A stretch of 64,000 nucleotides of DNA from Morinoia aosen (lineage: Eukaryota; Arthropoda; Malacostraca; Amphipoda; Talitridae): NCBI GenBank assembly GCA_030386875.1, contig CM059558.1:6767501-6831500 (forward strand), read 5' to 3'. Of this stretch, positions 41,431-52,417 are shown piece after piece. Within the stretch, counting starts at the first letter, position 1. Every line of letters starts with the position of its first letter. Made by a program: the position numbers and the translations under genes. The notes below the pieces were generated by a model that was given only the letters and a program-made list of their open reading frames with translations, was not told the origin of the DNA and searched no databases.

Positions 41431-42889
41431 AACTGAATGCAATCCAACCGTTCTTCAATCAGTTTTTTAACCACGTGTTTTTTTTCGGCAGCTTAGTGGA
41501 ATTATGATTGATGGCTAGGTAAATAATAGGGTGATTTTCTTAACTTCGTACTGGAAAACTTGAAAAGAAGAAAGAAAAACAGTTTATTTCTAATTATGTT
41601 GATACATGAAATTTTTCACGGTGCGTTTTAAAATATCTTGCTATTAAGATCCTTAGTTGATACACACGCATGGATGTCGTAATGCTCATGTCTAGAGCTG
41701 TGCCATTGCATGACTTGCAAATATGCACGCCAAGAGATATGCAGGCTGTTTTATGCAATGCAAAGAATTATCTTGTGCATATGCAAAATCACATATGCAA
41801 TTATGCAAATGCAATATAACAGATGTAATATGCAAAATCCATTATGCATATGCACGATATCATTGCATATATGCTGTAATACGAATGGTGTAATTTGATT
41901 TTTGAACGTAAAACTGCAAATTTGATCCTTGATCCAGAAATTTTGTACATTGATGGGACCTATCGCATACACACTATCAGTTGCAAAGCAACATCTCAAG
42001 TTTTAACCGGTGTGCTATGTTCAGTACCTGATGCCCAGGTTTTCTTCTTGACTTGTTCTTCAGTTAAATTTAGTTCATAAATAAAATATAATAGAGGTGA
42101 AAGAACTGAATTTAATGGAGTTTGAAGTTTTTAAGAATTACATGGTGTAATAGTTTATGTACACCTAGTGATACTTTTCTTGTTTTGTTCTACACATAGG
42201 CCTCCCTATACGTACAAAGGGTTAAAGTGGAAATGCAACTGCGAAGTTTCTATCAATTCCCGAAACATATGCGTTTAGTGAATTAATAATAAATATTGTT
42301 GTTGTGCTCTGCTTGTTCATAAAAAACGAGGAAGAACTCAATAAGGTAATCCCTCGAATTCCGAATATGCCACAAATTCCCAAAATTTGCATCATAATAG
42401 GGATTTAGCTTCCTGGACTTACTTAAGGACAATCAAATCTGCAATTGACATTTAGTGATCATATGCTGATTTGAGTATTCCTGCAATGTTTGATTATTCA
42501 AAACCTAATGCAAATGTTTGGTATTCGTAGGATGTCTGGAATGAGGGGGATTACCTAGAGGAAGATTATGAGAACTTTTTTATAAATTTTTTACTAATTT
42601 TTGTATTGAAATTTCCAGATGTGTTGGATAATATGTTGATGAATGAAGAAATGAACAAATTTCTTCAAGTATTCTAATGATTACCATTATTTATTAGTTA
42701 CGCCATCCCAAAGTACCACAAAGTGTAAGGAATGATATTTTCAAAAATGAATTTCCAGAATGTGATTTTTGGGACGTAAATCTGTATTGTACTTACTGCC
42801 GGAAAACTGTGTGTTTGTCATGCAATATATTATGAGAGCATACACTGTTATTGTCAAAATATCTGCTGCGACTTCAAACCAACTTTTCG

Positions 42890-43100
42890 TGCTCGCCATG
42901 GCCGAGTAATTGAGAACGCACACTTCCGTGAAGGTTTCAAGTGTTCGAATCTCGGCGCTTCGTGGCGATTTTCCCTGTTGGGTAAAAGGAAAACTGAAAC
43001 ACAATACCCCACTCTACCCAGATATCTGAAATGGGTACCGACTCGACAGGGGAGTAATCGTCCTGGTGTTAGTTATACGGCGTTTGAAAAGCCAATGTAC
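42890..43100 (+). mobile_element. tRNA-derived SINE, copy 2 (carried by hAT A)
   Basis: The head GCCATGGCCGAGTAATTGAG has a tRNA A-box shape, and GTGTTCGAATCTC is a B box. The body CCACTCTACCCAGATATCTG and tail GAAAAGCCAATGTACAAG match the other two SINEs. The same SINE sits at the same place in hAT B. Confidence 0.85.
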
Positions 43101-43108
43101 AAGATGAT

Positions 43109-44626
43109 TAGGGATGTGACAATATGCAGCATGAATATGCTGCATATTTGCTGATTTTTGTAGCGCATATGCAGCATAGAGTATGAAAGCTTCGGCAAGA
43201 ATTATGCTACTAAACCATAAAATTGTAGAAAAACTCGATGCATATTTGCTACACTTTATGCATAGTTTTTAAACTCCTTTTATACTAAGCATATATAGAC
43301 ATATATATGCTTTACTGGAACAGTTCCAAATTTATATTTTTTATGAGGAATATTATACAGAAACAAAAATACAGGGTACAGTGTGATTCCTCAAACGCGG
43401 AAACAATATTTTTTTCATGTTTATGAATAATTAGGTGTATACAATTTTCCCCAAGGTTTTATAACTTATCCGAAAATAAATATTTTGAAACGGTAACAAC
43501 TCTAATTTGAACGAGTTAAGGACGATAACTAAAGAAAAAAGTAATCTCATCCAAGTTTGATTCTGAAGTATATATAATAGTTTTCATGAATGCAAGGAAT
43601 ATTTTTCAACACTTTATATGAGGAATATTTTTTAGCGTCAAGTTCGAGGGTAGCACTTGATAATTATATTGTATTTGAGATTTTCATAAACAAATCTACG
43701 ATTATCTGCCAGCAAAGTTTTATGTAAGATAGGAAGGGGAATATTCCTCAATGGATTCATCCATTGCATCAGGGATCTCACGAGTCAAAACTGAGTTGAT
43801 TCTTTTTATCTTTCCAAATCCTTTGTTTGTCACCAAAAGCCATTTCAACTTTTGATAATACTTTTTATCAGATCTGTGTTTCAATGTTTACTCAACGATA
43901 TCCATTAATTTTATTGCTTTCGAAGTAGGAAGTCCCTGCGTAGTTATGCAAGAGCAATTCATATCCTTTGATAACGATAATTTGATAAAGTGTGCACTAA
44001 GCCAAATATGCTTCTACGTGACAATATTTAAAAACTAAACCCTTGTACCACGCAAAAATTCTCTAACATGTTCTGAATGAGAAAACAGTTTTAAATTTCA
44101 CCTGTTTCTTGCAATAAATGCAATAGAGAAATATTTCCTCGGCTTCAAAAACTTCAAATTCCTTGGAGTAGTTTAAGAATGATGCTTTTTTTCTTGTTCA
44201 CCTTTGGCATGGTTGTAGATCCCTGCTAGCTGTACTAATCCCAAATACACTTCATACGGTAACTATATCTAGAAATTTTTGTGCTAATTCCCGCAAAATT
44301 AAAATAAATATATGACGTAGCTGAAGCACCTTACGATTATAATTGATTTACGAAAAATTTCAATTTAAAAAATTGTTCCAGTTATACAAAAAGCATTGTA
44401 TAAAATTGGAGGAAAAAAGAATAGAATTTATAAGAAATGTGAATGTTTTACTAGGTTTCGGTTTACTGCGACTTACAATTTTTCATGTATGTTCGTCATA
44501 TTTTATGCTGTTCCGAGAAAAATATGCGATATGCTCACACTGCATAAATGCTTGTTGGCATTTTTTATGCAAACTAAAATATGCTCAGGAGCATATATAT
44601 GCAATATGCTCAATGTCACATCCCTA
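43109..44626. mobile_element. Non-autonomous hAT-like element nested in hAT A
   Basis: It is bounded by TAGGGATGTGACA and TGTCACATCCCTA, perfect 13-bp inverted ends. A perfect 8-bp target-site duplication AAGATGAT lies at 43101-43108 and 44627-44634. Copy B has the uninterrupted sequence (complement of CAAGATGATATTTATC) at about 49955-49972, the empty site. No transposase was recognised in its 1.5 kb, so it is probably an internal-deletion or cargo element. Confidence 0.9.
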
Positions 44627-44809
44627 AAGATGATATTTATCAAGCTTAATTAATTGGAATAAAGCTATTTTCTAGATTGCTTGCACGAGAAGATCTTCCC
44701 ATGATTAAGGATGTCAATTCCATTTTGAATGGCTATCCTGTTGAGGAACGAAAACCAACCAGCCAAATTTCTTGACCAAATTTGTTCGTCAACTCTTTCC
44801 ATCTGACAT

Positions 44810-44890
44810 GAAGAATTTTAAATTTGCTTCCCTGATGTCGTACGACGTAGAAAGAGTGTTTTCGCAATACAAAAGTATTCTTGAAGATTA
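44810..44890 (+). pseudogene. hAT transposase C-terminal dimerisation remnant (copy A)
   Basis: FKFASLMSYDVERVFSQYKS is readable, followed by ILED and a stop. This is the hAT C-terminal dimerisation signature ('...SCDVERSFSMYKNIL...'). The rest of the transposase is scattered in broken pieces on both sides of the nested elements. Copy B keeps the corresponding piece on the minus strand near 49730-49800. Confidence 0.75.
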
Positions 44891-45287
44891 GCAAAAAGTG
44901 TCCTATTTGAAAACATTCAAAAGTCCGTTGTTATTACTGTAACCACACACGTTAAACCTTGTTTCACTTTGAAATCTTGTGAAATCCAATTTTCATGTTT
45001 TCTTTATTAGTAGCAAATGCTCGATATTGTACATATTGAACACTATTGTAATGAAACAGTACCTTAAAATTTCAATATTTACAATATCGAACAAGTTCCA
45101 ACTAACTGAAGTCGTTCATTCAGAAGTGCATGTGCAAGACTTGATCGCATATTTTTTGCATATAAATGCGAGTACTGTGCATACGACACTCCGCAATCGC
45201 ATATATGTAACCTTAAGCCGCATATTTTATGCGCTCATGATTTCATATGCGCGTGCATATATGCACGTGCATATTGGCACAGCTCTA

Positions 45288-46530
45288 GTTATGATAATCA
45301 AGAATTCCATCTCGGCTGAAGGTTGCTTCATCCGTAAAAAACACACACTCAGCAAAAGTGGCATCTTCTACCCACCGATTTAACCCTTTCGGTGCAATTC
45401 AAATGGTTTAGGGAAAAATTTCCAGTGGAAAAATTTGTCCTTACCCATAATTATCAGTGAAATTGTTCTAGTGTGGGTGCCTTTAGTTATAAGTGCCTGC
45501 TTCTTTTTTTACGAGTAGTTCAAAAGTTTTTGAATCTCTAATGTTCTATGCTTGGCGACAGAAATTTTCGACGTTGATAATAAAGTTATTGAATTTACGA
45601 AGAAATTATTCATAAGTTTTTGCCCGAATTTATAAAAAAAACGAAGCCCAGAAAAAATCCCTCAAGTTGAATAGAAAGGTTTTTGAATACGTAGCACGGA
45701 CCCTGTGGCGTGAACTTAGAGGTAGCCAATGGTAAAGTACGTGTGCATGCTTTTGGAACGTCTAAAAACTAGTTTCATGAATGCTTGGAATTTACCTGAT
45801 TTTGTTGTTTACTCCAAAACAATCCCTGGCTAGTTAAATTACTTTAAAATTATGTTAAATTCCCTAAACTGGGAGAACTAGCCATCTTGGCACTGGAGTA
45901 GCCGTCAGTACCGAAAGGGTTAAAAACCACTGCGCGAATCCCTCACGAGGACCATAATCAACGGGAAGGAGACCCTGGACTCTCTGGAAGCGATACGAAT
46001 GATAATTATTCCGGTTCAATACATGTCACACTGTACTATGGTCACGAATACTCAAAGATTCTTGACCTGACCAGAATGATTCTCGCGGTACGTCTTGCAT
46101 TACCATTAGCAGCACCATAAGTGAAATGTATGTCTACCATTTGTGCATTTGTAAGGCGATACATTTTACCACTTCAGTGCCACGGTGCTAACTGACAAAA
46201 GATACACAAACGCTTTTCACCAAGGGTCGCTACCGTTGACTAGCAATTTCTAGAAATTTCCTGAATCTGTGAATTAATGTTTTAAACTGTAAATAAAACA
46301 TGTTCGATTCTGCCAACACTTGTTCATTCTAATTCCCCATATTGCCCTAATTCCTGTCTGTTGCGAAATCGCGGTTGTGTTCATGTAGAGTAGCATTAAA
46401 AACTTCTAAGCCTAATAATTAAAAAACTAAGCGTTTTTCGATATTTTTTCACTGATGTAAAAGTGTTTAAATTTGTATTTTTTAATAGTAGCCGAAGTTT
46501 GTACCAAGAGTTCCACCAACAACCTGTATA
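45288..46530 (-). pseudogene. IS630/mariner-type DDE_3 transposon, N-terminal half
   Basis: On the minus strand it opens near 46164 with MYRLTNAQMVDIHFTYGAAN followed by GNARRTARII. LHPYRFQRVQGLLPVDYG, then NRWVEDATFAE and VFFTDEATFSRDGILDYHN, where the sequence stops at the end of hAT A. These motifs, in this order, define a common insect DDE_3 family; the first catalytic Asp is in FFTDEATF. The terminal repeat (about 46390-46530, ending GTTCCACCAACAACCTGTAT) is shared with 61320-61458. The coding part is broken by frameshifts and by the MITE 45384-45919. Confidence 0.85.
45384..45919. mobile_element. piggyBac-like MITE, 536 bp, inside the DDE_3 transposon
   Basis: TTAA is on both sides (45380-45383, 45920-45923). 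The inverted ends are CCCTTTCGGT and, at the right, ACCGAAAGGG. Removing it restores the flanking transposase reading from NRW to the QWF segment, which shows it is a secondary insertion. It has no coding capacity. Confidence 0.85.
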
Positions 46531-49332
46531 TCCTTAATTTGCAGTACTGATCTCGTATACTTTTAACGAGTTTGAAAGAAAATACAGGTGGGATTAATAT
46601 ATTAATTAAAGTTGAATATTGCTTCAAAAGCTTTCTGTTGCTGCTATAGCTGCGGATAATTTATAAGTAGAGTATTTTAAGCGATAGTGCGGCAGCGGCT
46701 TCCCGTGGAGCGGTGCTGATGTTTAGAAGTGACAGCTAGGCCATGTCAGACGACGCTAACGAAACAGAAATAAATTGCTAAATTGTGCTTGTGATAGATA
46801 ATTTTTGGCCAAAAAATTACGAAACATATTTTCACGCGAACAAACATCTTTTAATGCAGTAGGTGTCATACAGTACTCCAGGAGTGAATATCTGTTATCC
46901 GAGTGTTGCAGTTATCTTGTTAGCGATAGTGATGTTAAAGAGAGATTGAACGCTCTACTTGCGGTATCTGCTATTCTGTTTATTTCAATAAATATATATA
47001 TCTTTTATTTTACCATGAACAGCGACACTTGGAGGGGGCTTTGTTTGCGATAAAACAGTATTTTTATAGCGTTTAATGTATGAACAGTCTAGCAATGAAT
47101 CGTATAGTTCATAAATAAATAGTATAGTAGTCTTTATCAATGAATAGTATAGTATTTAATAATATAGTGTATGAATAGTGAAGTGAATGCATGGTATACA
47201 AATTTTATTGCAAAAGTTTCATGGGTATAATTTTATTATTTTTTATGGGCGAAAGTAGCGCTCATTTTCATTTAGTAAATGGCGAGTGTATTTTACGTTA
47301 ATAAGTTCAAAGCTCTCTGGAAGCCGTACGATGAAATAAGATTTGATGGATCAATTTAGATACCTAAAATTGAAGCACTTGCTTATATAATTTGAAAGGG
47401 GGAGTCACTTGGACTAGATTGGTTCAAGTCAAATTGAGCATACATGTAATGAGTTTCGTGATCGAGTCCAATACCTGGGGCATTCTAACACGCCAGTATC
47501 AACACAATTGTGCACTATAAGGGCAAAGAAGACTGAAGTAGGAGGCTCTGGTCAAGGGTTATTAAGGCTGTTGACTTGTTCGCAAGATGTATACCTGAGT
47601 ACTGGTGAACAGTATAAGAGACGAAACTAAAAATACGGTTGGAGAACTAAAATGCGGTAGAAGGTGTGTAGATCAGATCTTCAAATTGCGCCATGAGTGT
47701 GAAATGCACCTTTGGAAAGAACTAGAGAGGTGTGTTAGGCATTTTAGGACTTTGATATGATGTATAAAAGAGTTGACCGGAAAGCGTTAAAAGGGAAGAG
47801 CTAAGAGTGTATAGCAGGAGGAGTACGCTGAGACTAAGGAGTTCATACGGCGACTTCAGTGGGAAATGAAGTGAGTGTGGTGAAGTGCGGGTCCCTTTGG
47901 TTCTTTAGTATGAACATGGATAGAGTTGTGCAAGAGAGGTTCTTTCCGTGTGCGATTTCGAATAACTAAGGTAATATAAAATATTTCCTTAGGGAAACAT
48001 TCAATGGAGAATTGACTCACCATGTTATAAAATAAAGCAGGCTTTTTATAGATGTGGATATAATAAATATAATTATGTGAGAGAATGAGGGAAAATACCT
48101 TGGATTGGTGCTTTGTTATGTTCTGTCAACTCTTAAATTTATTTTAATAGTTTCTAATTTATTGTTCATAATTCATACAAATGATTACCTCAAGTTGTGC
48201 TAGGTCCGGTGAAGTAAATGGTCAGCTTGGTGTCAATTTTAGCAATAAATTATCTTATTTTAGAAGTAAACCCTAAATTAGACTGGGGCACTCTAGTTGA
48301 CCAAAAAATAGTAATTTGTATAAGAATATAGATACCACTAAAGTTTTCTACGTTGTCCATCAGAGGATGTGGGATCTGGTAACACTAACTTGAAAAATTG
48401 TTAGAACCCCTAAGGTAAGAAATTAGCAACGTGTGCCTGGCAATAGACTAAGACTTACACAGAAGCTAAAAAATTATGGAAGACTATATCAAAATTAACG
48501 TCCTTTTGAAGTTCTGTATTAGCTAGTATTGGGGTGATTTTGCTAGTTAATGATGGGTCAAAAGAAGTCCTTGTATATGCGTACATTGATTCTATCACCA
48601 AAATCAGTCTTTATATGAACGACTGCAAATCAAAGCTTGATCATTTATGCGGTGGAAATTTGAGAGAGCTTACACACTCGGATAAATTTGTAATTAATTC
48701 ACAACGGTGAACGAATACCTCAGTGACTACAGAGTAGAGGAGAGGTTGTCAGTCGTGAAGCCATATAGCTTACTGCTTGGTGCTGACTTCGGTCACTCTG
48801 TAATAATACCCGTCAGAGAAATTTTGATATAAACGCTAAAGCACGATGTATAAGCTGATGTTGAACCCAGCAGATAGCAAATCATAATCTACTCACTGGG
48901 ATTTGGAGTCATTCCGCTATGTTAGTGAACAATGAAAATTTACATTTACCATTCAAAAATTTCAACTCAAAATTATTACCACTGTCGAATTCTGTCAAAC
49001 AACTTCATCATAAGATCAAGGTTATGGAGTTAGAAATCGTGGTGGAACATTATAGAAACTATGGAATGATAAGAGCATGAAAATATAAGATCCGTAAACC
49101 AGGAAAATTACAAAAATGAGCATTGTCAAATTAATTTCAATCTATTAAGCTTTGATATCTAGAAGAAATGAGCAATGAATGGTTGACAATTGTTTTCCAA
49201 CTGAACAGATCAATTTAAAAATTTTTTATACAAAATTTTGATCGGATTAGTTCTCTTTTTACTACTTGAAACATTACAGTCAGCGATTCACTCGTGTGAG
49301 CCGACTCACAATCACTATATACCGTGCTCACA
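46531..49332. other. 2.8-kb AT-rich stretch, no recognisable feature
   Basis: The longest ORFs are about 70-80 codons (e.g. 46805-47053, 49238-49456) and have no motif I recognise. It lies between the DDE_3 half and hAT B, and would be the segment turned round if the proposed inversion is real. Confidence 0.45.
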
Positions 49333-49970
49333 GTCATTACTAGAGCTGTGCCAATATGCACATGCATATATGCACGCGCATCTGAAATTATATGCGCATA
49401 AAATATGCGGCTTCAGGTTATATACATGCGATTGCGGAGTGTCGTATGCACATTAATCGCATTTATATGCGAACAATATGCGATCAAGTCTTGCACATGC
49501 ACTGTTGAATGAACGACTTCAGTTAGTTGGAACTTGTTCGATATTATAAATATTGAACCCTATGGTAATGATTCATTACGATAGTGTTCAATATTTACGA
49601 TATCGAGCATTCGCTACTAATGAAGAAAACCTGGAAATAGGATTTCAAAGTAAAATAAAGTTTAACGTATGTGGTTACATATAATAATTATGTACTTTTT
49701 AATGTTTTCAAAGTTGACGTTTTTTCGCTTATCGGCATGAATACTTTTGTATAGCTAAAATGTTTTCTACCTCGTACGAAACCAGGGGAGCAAATTTAAG
49801 ATTACCCATGTCAGATGGAGAGAGTTGACCAGCTGCTTCGTTGACTTCCTTTGTAGGATTGCCATAAAAAAAATAGAGTTGACACCCTTAATCATGGGAA
49901 GATCTTATCGTGCTAGCAATTTGGAAAAAATATGCTTTATTCCAATCAATAAAGTATGATAAATATCATC

Positions 49971-50185
49971 TTGTACATTGGTTTTTCGAATGCCGTATAA
50001 CTAACACCAGGACGGTTACTCCCCGGTCGAGCCGGTACCCATTTCAGGTATCTGGGTAGAGTGGATTATTGTGTTTGAGTTTTCTTTTTACCCAACGGGG
50101 AAAATCGCCGCGCAGCGCTGGGATTCGAACCCTTGATACCTTCACGGAAGGGTTCGTTGTCAATCACTCGGCCTCGGCGAGTGCA
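49971..50185 (-). mobile_element. tRNA-derived SINE, copy 3 (carried by hAT B)
   Basis: On the minus strand the head is GCCGAGGCCGAGTGATTGAC and the B box GGTTCGAATCCC is intact. The body and tail are as in the other copies. It occupies the same position in the hAT as copy 2, so the SINE entered before A and B separated. Confidence 0.88.
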
Positions 50186-50421
50186 AAAAGTTGGTTCCTT
50201 AAGTTAAATGGGACATGAAGCTTAAACTACAGTTTTCGGTGATTTATCGTAGATTAAAATGGGTCACTTTTGGTTAAATTTATGCTGAAGCAAAAAGGAT
50301 TATCTTAGCTATTCATATCTAGGAAGTCGCAGCAGATATTTTCACAATAATGTGTGTACTCTTATTAAATTGCATGACAAACTTACAGTTTCCCAGCAAT
50401 AAGTACAATACAGATTTCCGT

Positions 50422-52417
50422 TGTCGCGATACAGAGAAGGGGTGGGTTTAGGACCCCCTTTCCATACGCTGAGGGAATTCCAACCCCCGTACACATTTTA
50501 TAATATTGTCCTTCATGCTTGCGTACACCTGCATACCAGACATGGAGAATAAAAGGATTGAAGATTTACATGAATTTATTTGGAAACACGTGGATTTGAA
50601 TATGACACACATAGTATTTCAATGCAATGATTAAGCTCAGGGAAATGTTATAGCAACATGCGCATGGATTTAACGACATGACAATCCCACACGACACAAT
50701 GAGAAAACCACACCTTGGCTGTCTAGGCCGATGACTGCCATAAATCGTGCTTTGCGCACGCTCCGTGGCGGCATGACTGGGCCAACATGAGCACAAGATG
50801 AACGCGTTAACATGAGCAACGTAATGAGCCACACAAAGAACGAGAAATCTACTCTCCTTGTTACAATGAACGCTATCACAACAACTTCAGGGTTCCGACA
50901 AAGATACTTTCCGCACTGTGTAAAAATCAGGAACATAGTCGATGAATGGGCTAGCATGAATACGAACATTTGGAAATAATGCAATATAAAAATCAAAGAG
51001 CTTTGCTTACCACAAGGTGTTCAAATACAATATACCTCGCATCTTGCACAACACAGAACTCGAACATGAGCCAATTTTCCGCATGACACAAATCACATTG
51101 GATTACTCTCCGCTCGGAGCGCACTATTACAGGTGCTGGCTGTGCTAGAACTCTCACACCTAAAAATCACCTTCCTGAGCTTTCAAACATTAACTTGATA
51201 TTAACACTTTCTTGCAATTGTAGTTCGCGATGATTTAATACGCTTCCAATGCTGCTTGAAGAATTTACATAGTGCAGATTAGCCGATGAATTAACGAACT
51301 CCCGATGCTGCTTGAGAATTCACGTAGTGCACAGCAGACCGTCCCACGGTCTCGAAGTCGTTCCCGCTCCTCGGTCCCGAAGTTGCTTCTTGCTCGCTGC
51401 TCGACCGTAGTGCGGAAGCGCTGTGCTCGGTCTCCATTTCAGGCTCTGAATTATGAGTCTGCCTGACATTGCAGGACTCATAGTGGCGGCATTATTGCAG
51501 ACTCTGAAGGCGGTGCAGTTATTATTTGCTTGTAGAATCACTTGCGAGCTTGGTGTTGAAGTTCAAACATTTGGACTGCTTCCAGAGGTGTGGTTACGGG
51601 GCTATTCTTGGCGCACTTTGCCGCTCCATTGATATGCTTCAAGCAGATCGCTCTTACACATCAGTATTTTGACGGCTGCAGGTGTTGATGATTATTTTCT
51701 TGAAGCCTCGATGCTCACTTTGCTCAAACATTTAAAATTTTGCCGCTCACGTTGGGTGCATTCCGGCAGCAGCCGAAATGCTTCGTTGGGTGTGCCCTCA
51801 GATGTTGCAAATCACTTGCCTCTTTCTTGTATAACTCAAGAAAAACCCCCGTAGGCTTCATCTACCCTCCTTATATACGTTTCGCTTCCTTGTTTCGAGA
51901 TCAGTCTCGAAGCTTCTATTCTACAGAGGCATCATCTGTATCCTGATTGGCGGCATTCTTGTTTGTTCTGACGTTTGGGACTCCCATTGGTGTGGGCTCA
52001 GACACACCTTCTTGCGTCATTCCTTTGGCAAGCGGCGATTGGCTCAGGTCGTGCGGGCCTCTGTTACTACGTCACGCCCGCCTCCTTGCTCTCCAAAGCC
52101 TCGGCTTGTGTTGTGCCTGTGTATGTGTGCTTCGATGTGTGTTTGTGTTGTATGGACGCCTGGACCGTAGAAGTTTGGACGAAGCGCCAACCGCCTTGTG
52201 ACACCTTGATATATGACATCCTGTTTCAAGCACTTGAGAGCGCTGCACAAAGAACCGACCCTCGCCGACACGACACACAACACATTACAATGTTTGTAGC
52301 CCCGCAGAATGTTTACCCTTCTTTTAAAATGTTATAGCTTCACGGAATTTAGCCCAAAAATAAAATGTGATATGATTTTGCCAAATATATATGCCTTATT
52401 TATTCTATTTCACCACA
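50422..52417. repeat. Left LTR (1,996 bp)
   Basis: It is collinear with the right LTR at a constant offset of 7,163 bp and with no net indel. It contains a TATATA box near 51874 and AATAAA near 52362 on the plus strand. A GC-rich block with many CpGs is at about 51340-51420. The short ORFs in it are shared with the other LTR and resemble no protein I know. Confidence 0.92.

Larger units (their letters stand above)
41693..45287 (+). mobile_element. hAT transposon copy A (decayed, with nested elements)
   Basis: The ends are TAGAGCTGTGCCATTGCATG and, at the right, ATATTGGCACAGCTCTA. The terminal inverted repeat is therefore TAGAGCTGTGCCA, 13 bp, a hAT-type end. The subterminal sequence is rich in ATGCATATATGCA words. 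Flanking 8-mers (ctcatgtc, gttatgat) do not match well. The element carries a transposase remnant (44810-44890), a SINE (42890-43100) and a second hAT-like element (43109-44626). It is homologous, in inverted orientation, to copy B. Confidence 0.85.

Noticed and set aside
42890-42960. Possible tRNA gene (GGCCGAGTAATTGAG ... GTTCGAATC)
   Set aside because: It is the head of a SINE: the body and tail are shared with two other copies, and the acceptor stem does not close.
46805-47053. 82-codon ORF with KERLNALLAVSAILF
   Set aside because: No family was recognised and there is no supporting splice context. ORFs of this length are expected by chance in 64 kb.
51320-52337. ORFs of 60-120 codons repeated at 51-52 kb and 58-59 kb
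   Set aside because: The two sets are identical because they lie in the two LTRs. They look like chance ORFs in a GC-rich LTR.
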